Source: DASSUW01 sp963849695 (GTDB lineage Bacteria; Actinomycetota; Thermoleophilia; Solirubrobacterales; Solirubrobacteraceae). From it: a stretch of 64,000 bases of DNA. Position 1 is the first letter of the stretch, and each line of letters begins with the position of its first letter. Positions 34,020-42,233 of the stretch are shown piece by piece. The DNA is taken from the NCBI GenBank assembly GCA_963849695.1, contig CAWKIT010000033.1:1-64000 (forward strand), in the 5' to 3' direction. The notes below the pieces were generated by a model, which was not told the origin of the DNA, did no database searches, and saw only the letters and a list, made by a program, of their open reading frames with translations. The translations under genes were made by a program, and so were the position numbers.

Positions 34020-37000
34020 GCCGCGCGGCCCTCCTCGCGCGCGCGGCAGGCGGCGGGAGACGACCTTCGAGACTCCGTTGCCGGCCATCGACACCCCGTA
34101 GAGGCAGTCGGCCGCCTCCATCGTGCGCTTCTGGTGCGTGACGACGATGAACTGCGCGCGGTCGGCGAAGCGGCGCAGGAGCGTGAGGAAGCGGTCGATG
34201 TTGAGGTCGTCGAGCGCGGCCTCGACCTCGTCGAGGATGTAGAACGGGCACGGCCGGGCGAGGAAGACCGCGAACAGGAACGCGAGCGCGGTGAGTGACT
34301 TCTCGCCGCCCGACAGCAGCGTCAGCCGCTTGGTGGCCTTGCCGGCCGGTGTGATCTCGATCTCGACGCCGGTGCGATCGTCCTCGTCCTCCTCCTCCGC
34401 CTCGGCGGCGAGCTCGGCGTCGTCCGGCGGCTCGGATTCCGCGTCGCCGCCGCCGAGCACCGGCCGCGGCCCTTCCTCGCGGACGAGCCGCAGGCGCCCG
34501 CGGCCGCCGGGGAAGAGCTGCTCGGCGACCTCCTCGAAGTTGCGGGCGGCGGCCGTGAAGGTCTCTTCGAACGCCTCGCGGATGCGGCGGTCGGTGTCCC
34601 TGATCACGCTCTCGAGCTCGCGCATCGCGGTCTCGAGGTCCTCGCGCTGGGTCTCGAGCTCCTCGACGTGGGCGACCGCTTCCTCGTACTCGCGCTTGGC
34701 GAGCGGGTTGACCGGCCCGAGCTGCTCGCGCCGGCGGCGCAGCCGCTCGATGCGGCCCTCGAGGTCGGCGCGTGCGAAGTCGTCCAGCGCCTCGTCCGCG
34801 GGCTCGGCCTCGAGCCCGAGCTTGCCGGCGAGGCGCGCGAGCTCGCGGCCTGCGTCGGCCGCCCGGTCGCGCGCCTGCTGGGCCCGGACCTCGCCGCGCG
34901 TGACCTCCTCGCCGCGCTCCTTCAGCCGCGCCTGGACCTGCGACTCCTCCGCCGCGCACGCCCGCAGCTCGGCCGCCAGCCGCTCCCCGGCCTCGCGGTC
35001 GGCGCGCAGCTCGGCCTCGAGTGCGGTGAGCCGCTCGCGGACGGCCTCGGCGGCGGCCGCCAGCGCCGCGGCGAGCCGCTCCGCGGCGGGAAGCAGCGCC
35101 TCGTCGCGAGCGAGCCGCTCGCGCTCGGAGACGATCCGCCGCTCGCGGTCGGCGCGCTCGCGCTCGGTGCGCTCGATCAGCCGCCGCTCGCTCGCGAGCG
35201 CCGACTCGACCTGTGCCCGCCGCTCGGCCACCGGACCCTCGTCGGGCGCGGAGCGGCGCTGCTCGATCAGCCAGCCGGCGTGCCGCTCGGCCTCGGCCGC
35301 CTCGTCGCGCGCACGAACCGCCGCGCGAGCAGCCCGGTCGGCCTCGTCGCGAACCGCGTCCGCGACCTGCACGGCACGCGATGCCCCCTCCACCTTCGCC
35401 AGCGCCGCCTGCTCGGCCCGCGCCGCGCGCTCGACGTCCGCGACCAGCGCATCGCGCCGGTTGCGCTCGGCGAGCACCCGATCCTCACCGCCGGCGGGCA
35501 CCTGGCGAAGCTCGCGGATGGCCGGCGACCACACGCGCCCGTCCCGAGTGACCGCGACGCCCGCGAACCCGTCGGCGAGCGCCGAGAGGTCGTCCACGAC
35601 CCAGACGTCGGCGAGCAGCGCCGCGGCGAGCCGCGCGTCGCCCTCGGCGCGCACGTGGCCGATGAGGGGCTCGGCGCCGCGCGCGGGCGGCGGCGAATCC
35701 CCGGGATCGGGCGACGCATCGGTGGGCGCGATCAGGGCGGCGCCGCCGTCGCGACCGGCGCGGTCGAGGAGGTTCGACCCCTCGGGCAGCGAGTCGGCGA
35801 CCGCCGCTCGGAGCCGGGGGCCGAGGGCGGCGGCCAGCGCGAGCTCGTAGCCGGGGTCGGCGCGGAGGTCGTCGGCGAGCGCCGGGGCGCCTCCCGGGGC
35901 GCCGGCGTGGGTGCGGAGGAACTGGTTGAGCTTCGCGAGCTCGGCGCCGGTGCGGGCGGCTTCGCGGCGGGCCTGCTCGGCGGCGGACTCGAGCTCTCGG
36001 CGGGCTCTGCGGCTGGTCTCGGCAGCGTCGTCTGCCTCGCGACGCGCCTCGCCGGCCTCGACCGCGGCCGAGCGGAGTTCCTCGAGCCGGGCGGCCGCCT
36101 CCTCGCGGCGAGCCCGCAGCTCGGCCAGCTCGCCCTCGAGCCGAGCCCGGCGGTCGTCGGCCAGCTCATCCAGCTCGGCCTGGAGGGCGGCGATGCGCTC
36201 CGCCGCCCCGTCGTCGCCCACGTCCGCCTGCGCCTCGGCGGTCAACCCCTCGAGCAGCGCCCGCCGCCGCGCCGCGCGGTCCATCAGGGTCGAGATCGCC
36301 TGCCGCGCCGCCTCCTCGCGCAGACCGATCCGCTCGTGCGCCGAGCGGGCGGCGTAGAACCGGTTCGCGAGCCCTTCGCGCTCGGTCCCGCGCGAAGCCA
36401 GCGCGCCCTCGGCCCGCTCGCGGCGCGCGGCCACGGCGTGCAGCTCGGCCTCGGTCTCGTCCGCGGCCGCCCGGGCGGCCGCAACCGCCGCCTCGGCCGC
36501 GGCCAGGCCAGCGGCCGCCGCGCGCGCGTCCTCGCGGGCCAGCGTCCACAGCGCCTCGTCGGTCTGCCGCTCGAGCCGCTCGTGCAGCTCGGCCGCCTCC
36601 GCCTGGCGCTTCAACGGGCGCAGCCGCGTGCGCGCCTCGCGCTCGACGTCCAGCGCCCGGTCGAGGTTGTCCCGCGTCCGCGCCAGCTTCAGCTGCGCTC
36701 GCCGGCGCCGCTTGCGGTGCTTGCCGAGGCCGGCCGCCTCCTCGATCAGCAGCCGGCGGTCGCGCGGCTTCGAGGTCACGATCGCCTCCACCCGCCCCTG
36801 CGAGACGACCGAGTGCATCTCCTTGCCGAGGCCGGTGTCAGACAGCAGCTCGAGCACGTCGGTCAGCCGGCAGCGGGCGCCGTTGACGCGGTACTCGCCC
36901 TCCCCTGCCCGGTTCAGCCTGCGCACGATCGAGATCTCGCCGGCCGGCAGCTCGATCGCGCCGGAGGCGTTGTCGAGGATCACCTCGACCTCGGCCTCGG

Positions 37001-37226
37001 ACCGCGCCTGCACCCCGTGCGCGCCGGCGAAGATCACGTCCTGCATCGACTGGCCGCGCACCGCCAGCGGCGACTGCTCGCCCATCGCCCACAGCACGGC
37101 GTCGGTGATGTTCGACTTGCCGCTCCCGTTCGGCCCCACCACCACCGACACGCCGGGCGTGAACTCCAGCCGCGTGCGGTCCGGGAACGACTTGAAGCCC
37201 TTCAGCGTGATCGACCTCAGGTGCAC
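33021..37226 (-). CDS. smc: Chromosome segregation protein SMC, frame fused to AlkZ-like protein
   Basis: A 1401-residue open frame of which the first 1069 residues are SMC, the condensin ATPase that compacts chromosomes. N-terminal Walker A is VVGPNGSGKSNITDAVLW. Coiled coil runs from about 155 to 440, the hinge lies near 450-590 (LNQFLRTHAGAPG, LIGHVRAEG, ADVWVVDDLSALADGFAG), and a second coiled coil follows. The C-terminal signature is TLLSGGEKSLTALAFLF with Walker B PFYILDEVEAALDDLN. SMC should stop near 34016. One extra base in a CG run near 34035 would explain the fusion. The protein is shorter than typical SMC (about 1150-1200). Confidence 0.88.
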   Translation of the reverse strand: MHLRSITLKGFKSFPDRTRLEFTPGVSVVVGPNGSGKSNITDAVLWAMGEQSPLAVRGQSMQDVIFAGAHGVQARSEAEVEVILDNASGAIELPAGEISIVRRLNRAGEGEYRVNGARCRLTDVLELLSDTGLGKEMHSVVSQGRVEAIVTSKPRDRRLLIEEAAGLGKHRKRRRRAQLKLARTRDNLDRALDVEREARTRLRPLKRQAEAAELHERLERQTDEALWTLAREDARAAAAGLAAAEAAVAAARAAADETEAELHAVAARRERAEGALASRGTEREGLANRFYAARSAHERIGLREEAARQAISTLMDRAARRRALLEGLTAEAQADVGDDGAAERIAALQAELDELADDRRARLEGELAELRARREEAAARLEELRSAAVEAGEARREADDAAETSRRARRELESAAEQARREAARTGAELAKLNQFLRTHAGAPGGAPALADDLRADPGYELALAAALGPRLRAAVADSLPEGSNLLDRAGRDGGAALIAPTDASPDPGDSPPPARGAEPLIGHVRAEGDARLAAALLADVWVVDDLSALADGFAGVAVTRDGRVWSPAIRELRQVPAGGEDRVLAERNRRDALVADVERAARAEQAALAKVEGASRAVQVADAVRDEADRAARAAVRARDEAAEAERHAGWLIEQRRSAPDEGPVAERRAQVESALASERRLIERTERERADRERRIVSERERLARDEALLPAAERLAAALAAAAEAVRERLTALEAELRADREAGERLAAELRACAAEESQVQARLKERGEEVTRGEVRAQQARDRAADAGRELARLAGKLGLEAEPADEALDDFARADLEGRIERLRRRREQLGPVNPLAKREYEEAVAHVEELETQREDLETAMRELESVIRDTDRRIREAFEETFTAAARNFEEVAEQLFPGGRGRLRLVREEGPRPVLGGGDAESEPPDDAELAAEAEEEDEDDRTGVEIEITPAGKATKRLTLLSGGEKSLTALAFLFAVFLARPCPFYILDEVEAALDDLNIDRFLTLLRRFADRAQFIVVTHQKRTMEAADCLYGVSMAGNGVSKVVSRRLPRARGGPRGLTAVTTRRHRLRAQRLAAAPPAAPHEIVRGLVGIQAQDRAASLLALRARGADGSAETLERSLAAGGPIVRTWAMRGTLHLVAAEDLPLVLAIFAPLHLARGQRRLTELGLPPDLAERSTEETAAILADDGPLTRHELAARLRARGVPVDARGQAPIHVVRRAALAGVLCEVGVRGREELYGAIDPGPLPDRDSALVELARRYGAAHAPATREDFAAWSGLPAADVRGAWAEPDPPAGDPPAGPLRLLPAFDEWLLGWASRDLVVAPEHARRVAPGGGIIRPVAIADGRVVATWRLDRRARRVELDAFGRVPRRALEAEVAGLGAFLGLELRV

Positions 37227-37227
37227 T

Positions 37228-37875
37228 TCACGTCTCCAGGCCGTCGAGCGCCGATTCCGCCGCCGCCTGCTCGGCGTCCTTCTTCGAGCGCCCCGCTCCG
37301 CGCGCCAGCTCCTCGCCCGCGACGATCGCCGCGACCTCGAAGCGCCGCTCGTGCGGCGGGCCCTCCTCGGCGGTCACGTCGTAGGTGACGACCGCCCCGC
37401 GGCGGGCCAGCCGCTCCTGCAGCGCCGACTTGAAGTCCGCCGGCCGCTCCAGCGCCTGCTCGATCTCCGGCGTGAACGCCTCCACCACCGCCTCGGCCGT
37501 CTGCTCGTAGCCGAACTCGAGGTAGCACGCGCCGATCACCGCCTCGATCACCGAGGCCAGCACCCGCTCCGTCTGCGCGAGCGCGTCGGTGACCGGGCCC
37601 GCGAACTCGTCCGGCGCCGCCGTCCGGAGCCGCTCCGGGATCCCCAGCCGATCGGCGACCGCCCGGCAGGAGCGGCCCGACACCGCCTGGGCGCGGACCT
37701 TGGTCAGCCGCCCGGCGCCGTAGCTCTCGAGCCGCGGGTACAGGTGGGTGGTGATCGCCAGGCCGAGCACCGAGTCGCCCAGGAAGGCGAGCCGCTCGTA
37801 TGCCGCGCTGCGCTCCTCCACCCACGACGCGTGCGTGACCGCCTGCCGGGCGAGCACGTCCGGCAGCCGCTCCAC
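37228..37875 (-). CDS. rnc: Ribonuclease III with altered metal-ligand positions
   Basis: A 215-residue RNase III: an endonuclease domain (residues 1-145) and a C-terminal dsRNA-binding domain (ALQERLARRGAVVTYDV, GAGRSKKDAEQAAAESAL). RNase III cuts rRNA precursors and double-stranded RNA. The signature reads YERLAFLGDSVL, with Ala (A30) where the family has the second Glu. The later box reads LASVIEAVIG, with Ser (S107) where the family has Asp. E27, D34 and E110 are kept. Two of four usual magnesium ligands therefore appear to be missing. GTG 37875 is used as start; upstream in-frame codons encode more of the helix. It sits 2 bp from smc. Confidence 0.88.
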   Translation of the reverse strand: MERLPDVLARQAVTHASWVEERSAAYERLAFLGDSVLGLAITTHLYPRLESYGAGRLTKVRAQAVSGRSCRAVADRLGIPERLRTAAPDEFAGPVTDALAQTERVLASVIEAVIGACYLEFGYEQTAEAVVEAFTPEIEQALERPADFKSALQERLARRGAVVTYDVTAEEGPPHERRFEVAAIVAGEELARGAGRSKKDAEQAAAESALDGLET

Positions 37876-37899
37876 CAGGTCGTGCAGGAGTCTCAGCGC

Positions 37900-38184
37900 T
37901 CAGGATCCCGGCTCGCGGTCGACGGCGCCGCCCGCGGGCGCGGACGGGGGGTGGGCGAGCACGAAGTCGACCGCGGCACCTACGGTCTGGATCCGCGCCG
38001 CCTCCTCGTCGGACATCTTGATCCCGTAGGTGTCCTCGAGCTCCTGCACGAGCGTGTAGAGGTCGAGCGAGTCCGCGGACAGGTCGTCGCGGAAGTGCGT
38101 CGCCTCCGTGATGCGGTCGGGATCGACCTGCAGCTCGTCGGCCAGATGCTCGCGGATGAGCTCCAGGACTTCGTCTCGAGTCAT
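37900..38184 (-). CDS. acpP: Acyl carrier protein
   Basis: A 94-residue acidic carrier for fatty-acid synthesis. The phosphopantetheine attachment serine S39 lies in LSADSLDLYTLV and is followed by the recognition helix LVQELEDTYGIKMSDEEAARI. The first 80 residues match ACP. The tail is short and proline/glycine-rich. It lies between rnc and plsX, the standard order, with its start overlapping the plsX end, so acyl-phosphate and ACP production are coupled. Confidence 0.95.
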   Translation of the reverse strand: MTRDEVLELIREHLADELQVDPDRITEATHFRDDLSADSLDLYTLVQELEDTYGIKMSDEEAARIQTVGAAVDFVLAHPPSAPAGGAVDREPGS

Positions 38185-39230
38185 GGCTGGTCGGGCAAGC
38201 TAGCGGCCGTCTCGGACACCTCGGCGCGTCTCAGCGCGCCCGCGGCCGCCAGCCGCTCGTGGGTGCGGCCGGCGACGTCGAGCCGCACGCCGCGCGCCGC
38301 GACCTCGATCGCGCGCGCGAACCCGCGCGCGCCGAACGAGCCGTGCGGGACCACGCCGAGCCGCCGCAGGCCGAGCAGCACGGCCCCGCCCGCCTCCTCG
38401 GGGTCGAGCTCGTCGCGCAGCCCGCGCAGCGCCGGGCGCAGCAGCAGCCCGCCGAGCTTCGCCCGCGCCGAGGACATCGCCGCTCTCCGGATCGCGCCCA
38501 GCAGGGCCGAGGACGAGCCCTCCATCACCTTCAGCGCCACGTTGCCGGCATAGCCGTCGGCCACGATCACATCGGCCGCGCCGGTGCCGATCGCGAACCC
38601 CTCGACGTTGCCGACGAAGTTCAGCTGGGGCGAGCGGGATGACATCTCGCGGAGCGCCGCGTGCGCGGCGACCACCACCTCCGGGCCCTTGCTCGCCTCC
38701 TCGCCGTTCGAGAGGAGCGCCACGCGCGGCCGGTCGACGCCCATCACGACCTCCATGAACGCCGCGCCCATGTGCGCGAACTGGACCAGGTGCTCGGGCC
38801 GGACCTCGACGTTCGCGCCGGCGTCCAGCAGCAGGAACGGCGCCTTCGGCACCGGCACCACGATCGCGAGCGCCGGGCGATGCACGCCGGGGGCGCGCTT
38901 GAAGCCGAACAGCGCCGCGGCGAGCGCGGCACCCGTCGAGCCGCCGCTCACCAGCGCGTCCGCGCGCCCCTCGGCGACCGCCTCGACCGCCGCCACGATC
39001 GACGCGTCGGGCGTGCGGCGGACCGCCCGCGCCGGGTCGGGGTCCTTCGCGATCGAGACGGGCGCATCGACGACCTCGACCCCGTCGCCGGTGTCCCCGA
39101 ACTCCGAGGCCGGGCCGAACAGCAGCACGCGCGTCCCCGCGGCGGCGGCGAGGGCGGCGCCGCGCGCCACCTCGGCGGGCCCCTTGTCGGCCCCGTTCGC
39201 GTCCACCGCGACGGTGACCGGCTCCGTCAC
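38181..39230 (-). CDS. plsX: Phosphate acyltransferase PlsX
   Basis: A 349-residue peripheral membrane enzyme that makes acyl-phosphate from acyl-ACP for phospholipid synthesis. It opens MTEPVTVAVDANGADKGPAEVARGA. Family marks: VSGGSTGAALAAALF, RPALAIVVP, LLLDAGANVEVRPEHLVQFAHMG, VALLSNGEEASKG, NFVGNVEGFAI and DVIVADGYAGNVALKVMEG. Length is typical. It is followed by acpP with a 4-bp overlap and preceded by rpmF 6 bp away, the conserved rpmF-plsX-acpP arrangement. Confidence 0.95.
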   Translation of the reverse strand: MTEPVTVAVDANGADKGPAEVARGAALAAAAGTRVLLFGPASEFGDTGDGVEVVDAPVSIAKDPDPARAVRRTPDASIVAAVEAVAEGRADALVSGGSTGAALAAALFGFKRAPGVHRPALAIVVPVPKAPFLLLDAGANVEVRPEHLVQFAHMGAAFMEVVMGVDRPRVALLSNGEEASKGPEVVVAAHAALREMSSRSPQLNFVGNVEGFAIGTGAADVIVADGYAGNVALKVMEGSSSALLGAIRRAAMSSARAKLGGLLLRPALRGLRDELDPEEAGGAVLLGLRRLGVVPHGSFGARGFARAIEVAARGVRLDVAGRTHERLAAAGALRRAEVSETAASLPDQP

Positions 39231-39236
39231 GAGGAG

Positions 39237-39434
39237 CTAGTGGTCGTGATCGTGATCGTGGCTGATGTCCACGACCTCGCGACCGTCATAGAAGCCGCAG
39301 TGCGGGCACACGCGGTGCGGGCGGCGCGGCTGGTGGCAGTGCGGGCACGAGTTCACCGACGGAGCGGAGATCTTGTGCTGCGCGCGCCGCTTGCTCGTCC
39401 GCGAATGCGACTGCTTCTGCTTGGGAACGGCCAT
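39237..39434 (-). CDS. rpmF: Ribosomal protein bL32, His-Asp repeat tail
   Basis: A 65-residue large-subunit protein: MAVPKQKQSHSRTSKRRAQH followed by the zinc ribbon NSCPHCHQPRRPHRVCPHCGFYDG (two CPHC pairs). It is the cysteine-containing, zinc-binding form. The tail ends SHDHDHDH, an unusual alternating His-Asp run that could bind metal. The gene begins the rpmF-plsX-acpP-rnc-smc series. Normally it follows yceD, but here yceD is 6.3 kb away. Confidence 0.95.
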   Translation of the reverse strand: MAVPKQKQSHSRTSKRRAQHKISAPSVNSCPHCHQPRRPHRVCPHCGFYDGREVVDISHDHDHDH

Positions 39435-39461
39435 GGGCGACGGAGAAGAGTAGCGGACCTA

Positions 39462-39622
39462 AGGGCCTATCCAAGAACCCCGCCACGTCCGTGGCGGCCG
39501 TGGACGCTTCGCCGGATCGCCACCCGAACCCTCGAAATACGTCGTATTCCTTCGGGATTCGTGCGGCGCCCGGCTCGGTCCACGACCACCACGGTCGGGC
39601 CGGGTCGTCTTGGACAGACCCT
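39462..39622. mobile_element. MITE-like element with 15-bp terminal inverted repeats
   Basis: A 161-bp intergenic element without coding capacity. Its ends AGGGCCTATCCAAGA (39462-39476) and the complement of AGGGTCTGTCCAAGA (39608-39622) match at 13 of 15 positions. The triplet TAA flanks the inner 14-bp repeats on both sides. A 15-bp direct repeat, CCTAAGGGCCTATCC, recurs at 39458 and 39620. The interior has an 8-bp-arm hairpin at 39480-39497 and a longer imperfect hairpin at 39525-39561. TNA-type target duplication and such ends suggest the IS5/IS427 group; that assignment is tentative. It provides the stop codon of the permease. Confidence 0.55.
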
Positions 39623-41207
39623 AAGGGCCTATCCCGCGCGACAGGCGGATCGCGAGCACGACGGGGACGAGGCCGACGGCGATGATCAGGAGCGCGGGCA
39701 GCGCGGCGGTGTCGAAGCGCGAGTCCTTGGTCGCCTCCCACACCACGATCGCGAGCGTGTCGCCGCCGAGCGGCCGCAGCAGCGCGGTCGCGGGCAGCTC
39801 CTTCATCACCTCCACGAACACCAGCAGCGCCCCGGTCGCGATCCCGGGCCACAGCAGCGGCAGGTGGACGTCGGAGAGCAGCCGCGAGCGGTCGGCGCCG
39901 AGGCTGCGCGCGGCCTCGTCCAGCGACGGGTCGATCCGCCCCATGCGCGACTGGACCGCGAACAGCGCGAGGCCGTGGAAGCGGACGATGTAGGCCAGCA
40001 CGAGGCCGGCCGCGGTGCCGGTGATGAGCAGGCCGGCGCCGGTCGCGTCGTCGATCCGGTGGTCGAGCCACGACAGCGGCACGTAGACGGCCACGGCCAC
40101 GACGGTGCCCGGCACCGCGTAGCCGAGCGCGCTGCCGCGCGCCGCCCACGTGCCGGCGCGCGAGGGATGCGCGCGCGGGCCGTAGGCCACGATCCCGGCG
40201 GCCACGATCCCCACCACCGCGGCGACCGAAGCGAGCAGGAGGCTGTTGACCGCCGCGCGGGCGAGCGCGGTGGCGGACGCGCCGTCGCCGAGCGAGCCCA
40301 CCGCCCACACCAGCAGCTGGGCCACCGGCGCAACCACGACCGCGGCGAGCAGGATGAGCGGGGCGAGGGCCGCCAGCCAGCCGGCCGGCCCGCGCAGGCG
40401 CCGCGGCACGACGGCTTCGCCGCGCGCCAGCGCCTGCGCGTAGCGCCGGCGGCCGCGCACCAGCTGCTCGAGCACGACGAGCGCGAGCGCGAGGGTCACC
40501 AGCACGGTGGCGAGCTGCAGCGCGGCCGCCTGGTCGAAGGTGCCGTACCAGACGCGGTAGATCGCGTCGGTGAGGGCGCGGTAGTTGAGGAGGTTGACCG
40601 CGCCGAAGTCGGCGAGCGCCTCCATCACCGCGAGCGCCACGCCGCCGGCCAGCGCCGGCCGGGCGAGCGGCAGCGCCACCCGCCGCACGGCGGCGGGGTA
40701 GGAGAGGCCGAGCGTGCGGGCCGCCTCGAGCGCCTGCCGCGACTGGCCCAGGAACGCGCTGCGGGCGAGCACGTAGACGTACGGGTACAGCACGAGCGTC
40801 AGCACCGCGATCGTCCCGCCCGTCGAGCGCAGCTGCGGCAGCGGCAGCCCGAGCGCGGCGTCGTCGTACTGGCCGAGCAGCACGAACACGAGCACGTAGG
40901 CGGGCATCGCCATCGGCAGCACCAGCGCCCAGTCGAGCCAGCGGCGGCCCGGGAAGTCGTAGAACGAGACGAGCGCCGCCAGCGCGCCGCCGAGCAGGAG
41001 CGTGCCGATGCCGACCCCCGCCGCCAGCACCAGGCTCGCCCGCAGCGCGTCCGGCAGCAGGCTCGCCGCGATCTCGTCGAACGCCTCGCCCTGGCCGAAG
41101 AACGACGCCGGCAGCACCAGCAGCGGCGCGGCGATCAGCGCCGCGACCGCGATCCCGGCGACCGTCCAGCCTGAGGTCCTGGCTACTCGCCACCCGACGC
41201 GTTGCAT
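39621..41207 (-). CDS. Iron(III)-type ABC transporter permease (FbpB-like)
   Basis: A 528-residue double-length permease with about 12 transmembrane helices. It carries two copies of the binding-protein-dependent permease EAA loop: ALEAARTLGLSYPAAVRRVALPLARPAL and SLDEAARSLGADRSRLLSDVHLPLL. That duplicated layout is typical of FbpB/CysU-type iron transporters. ATG 41207 (MQRVGWRVARTSGW) was chosen. The frame continues upstream into the binding-protein gene, whose own stop probably lies out of frame at 41185. The last residues IGP come from the inserted element at 39462. It works with the binding protein and the ATPase at 42234. Confidence 0.85.
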   Translation of the reverse strand: MQRVGWRVARTSGWTVAGIAVAALIAAPLLVLPASFFGQGEAFDEIAASLLPDALRASLVLAAGVGIGTLLLGGALAALVSFYDFPGRRWLDWALVLPMAMPAYVLVFVLLGQYDDAALGLPLPQLRSTGGTIAVLTLVLYPYVYVLARSAFLGQSRQALEAARTLGLSYPAAVRRVALPLARPALAGGVALAVMEALADFGAVNLLNYRALTDAIYRVWYGTFDQAAALQLATVLVTLALALVVLEQLVRGRRRYAQALARGEAVVPRRLRGPAGWLAALAPLILLAAVVVAPVAQLLVWAVGSLGDGASATALARAAVNSLLLASVAAVVGIVAAGIVAYGPRAHPSRAGTWAARGSALGYAVPGTVVAVAVYVPLSWLDHRIDDATGAGLLITGTAAGLVLAYIVRFHGLALFAVQSRMGRIDPSLDEAARSLGADRSRLLSDVHLPLLWPGIATGALLVFVEVMKELPATALLRPLGGDTLAIVVWEATKDSRFDTAALPALLIIAVGLVPVVLAIRLSRGIGP

Positions 41208-42216
41208 CAGCGCGACGGCCTGCTCGAGCGCCGGCCCGGCCTGCTGCACGTCGATCGGGTCGGTCTTCACGTCGGCCCACTCGCGCAGGTGCTCGGCGGG
41301 CGGGACGTCCGGGTTGGCGGCGAACTCGCCGTTCTCGACGATCGCCTCCTGGGCCTCGCGCGCGGTCAGGAACTCCATCAGGCGGATCGCGTCGGCGCGG
41401 TGGTCGGAGCCCTTCACGAGCCCGACGCCGGACAGGTTCGTGTGCGCCCCGGCGCCGTCCTGGTCGGGCCAGGCGGGCGCGACCGGGAAGTCCGGGTCCT
41501 CCTCGAGCTCGCGACCGAGGTAGTAGTGGTTGGTGAGCCCGGCGTCGCACCTGCCGGCCGCGATCGCCTCGAGCACGTCGACGTCGGAGCCGAGGATCTG
41601 CGGCTCGTTGGCCATCCAGGACTCGAGCAGCTTCTCGGTGTCGGCCTCGCCGTGCTTAGGCGATCCGGTCGGCGACGAACGACTGGTTGTACTCGTTGTT
41701 GCTCGTGCGCAGGCAGAGCCGGCCGCGGAACTGCGGGTCGCCGAGGTCCTCGTAGCTCGTGATCGCGGTCTCTTCCACCCGCTCGGTCGAGCGCATCGGC
41801 ACGCGCAGCCGCGTGCTCAGGCCCCACCAGTTGCCGTCGGGATCGTGCAGCTGGGGCGCGACCTGGGACTCGAGCGCGTCGGTCCGCACCGGCTCCAGCA
41901 GGCCCGCCTCCTCGGCGCGCCACAGGTTGGCGAGGTCGGTGGTGACGAGCAGGTCGGCGTCGGTCGCGTCGCCCTCGCGCCGCAGGCGCTCGTACAGCTC
42001 CGGCGCGGTCCCGCCGCGCAGCTCGACGTCGAGACCGGTCTGCTCCTCGAACGCCTTGAACGCCTGCTCGTCGCCGTATTGCGAGCGCCCGTTGTAGACG
42101 ACGACGTCGGCCGAGCCGGCCAGCGCGAAGGCGGCGACGGCGAGACCGGCGATGATCACCAGGACGCCTCCGGCTACGGCCGCAAGGCGCCGACGGGTCC
42201 AGCGGGTCGGGCGCAT
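41183..42216 (-). pseudogene. Iron ABC transporter substrate-binding protein, frameshifted
   Basis: An extracytoplasmic binding protein of the FbpA/FutA family. N-terminal signal/anchor: LAAVAGGVLVIIAGLAVAAF, then DVVVYNGRSQYGDEQAFKAFEEQTG, LLVTTDLANLWRAEEAGLLEP and RTSNNEYNQSFVADR. After a TAA at 41658-41656 the protein resumes in the next frame (KHGEADTEKLLESWMANEPQ, RCDAGLTNHYYLGREL, FLTAREAQEAIVENGEFAAN). Deleting one T there restores it. A further extra base near 41190 would explain why the end reads into the permease; the inferred stop is TAG at 41185. The start overlaps the operator at 42216. Confidence 0.78.
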
Positions 42217-42232
42217 TAGGGTAACCTTATCC
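42216..42232. promoter_or_regulatory. DtxR/IdeR-like operator between divergent iron-transport genes
   Basis: TTAGGGTAACCTTATCC carries the paired TTAGG and CCTTA halves of the DtxR/IdeR class of iron-responsive operators. It overlaps the binding-protein start codon and ends 1 bp before the ATPase start at 42234. The same 17-bp pattern (TTAGGGTxxCCTxATCC) recurs before the sugar dehydrogenase at 44373-44389. Both promoters would be repressed together when iron is plentiful; that is inference from motif and context. Confidence 0.5.
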
Positions 42233-42233
42233 A

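Noticed and set aside
38661..41174. Long plus-strand frame opposite plsX, rpmF and the permease
   Set aside because: It crosses three real genes and an intergenic element and has low-complexity Arg/His/Glu content.
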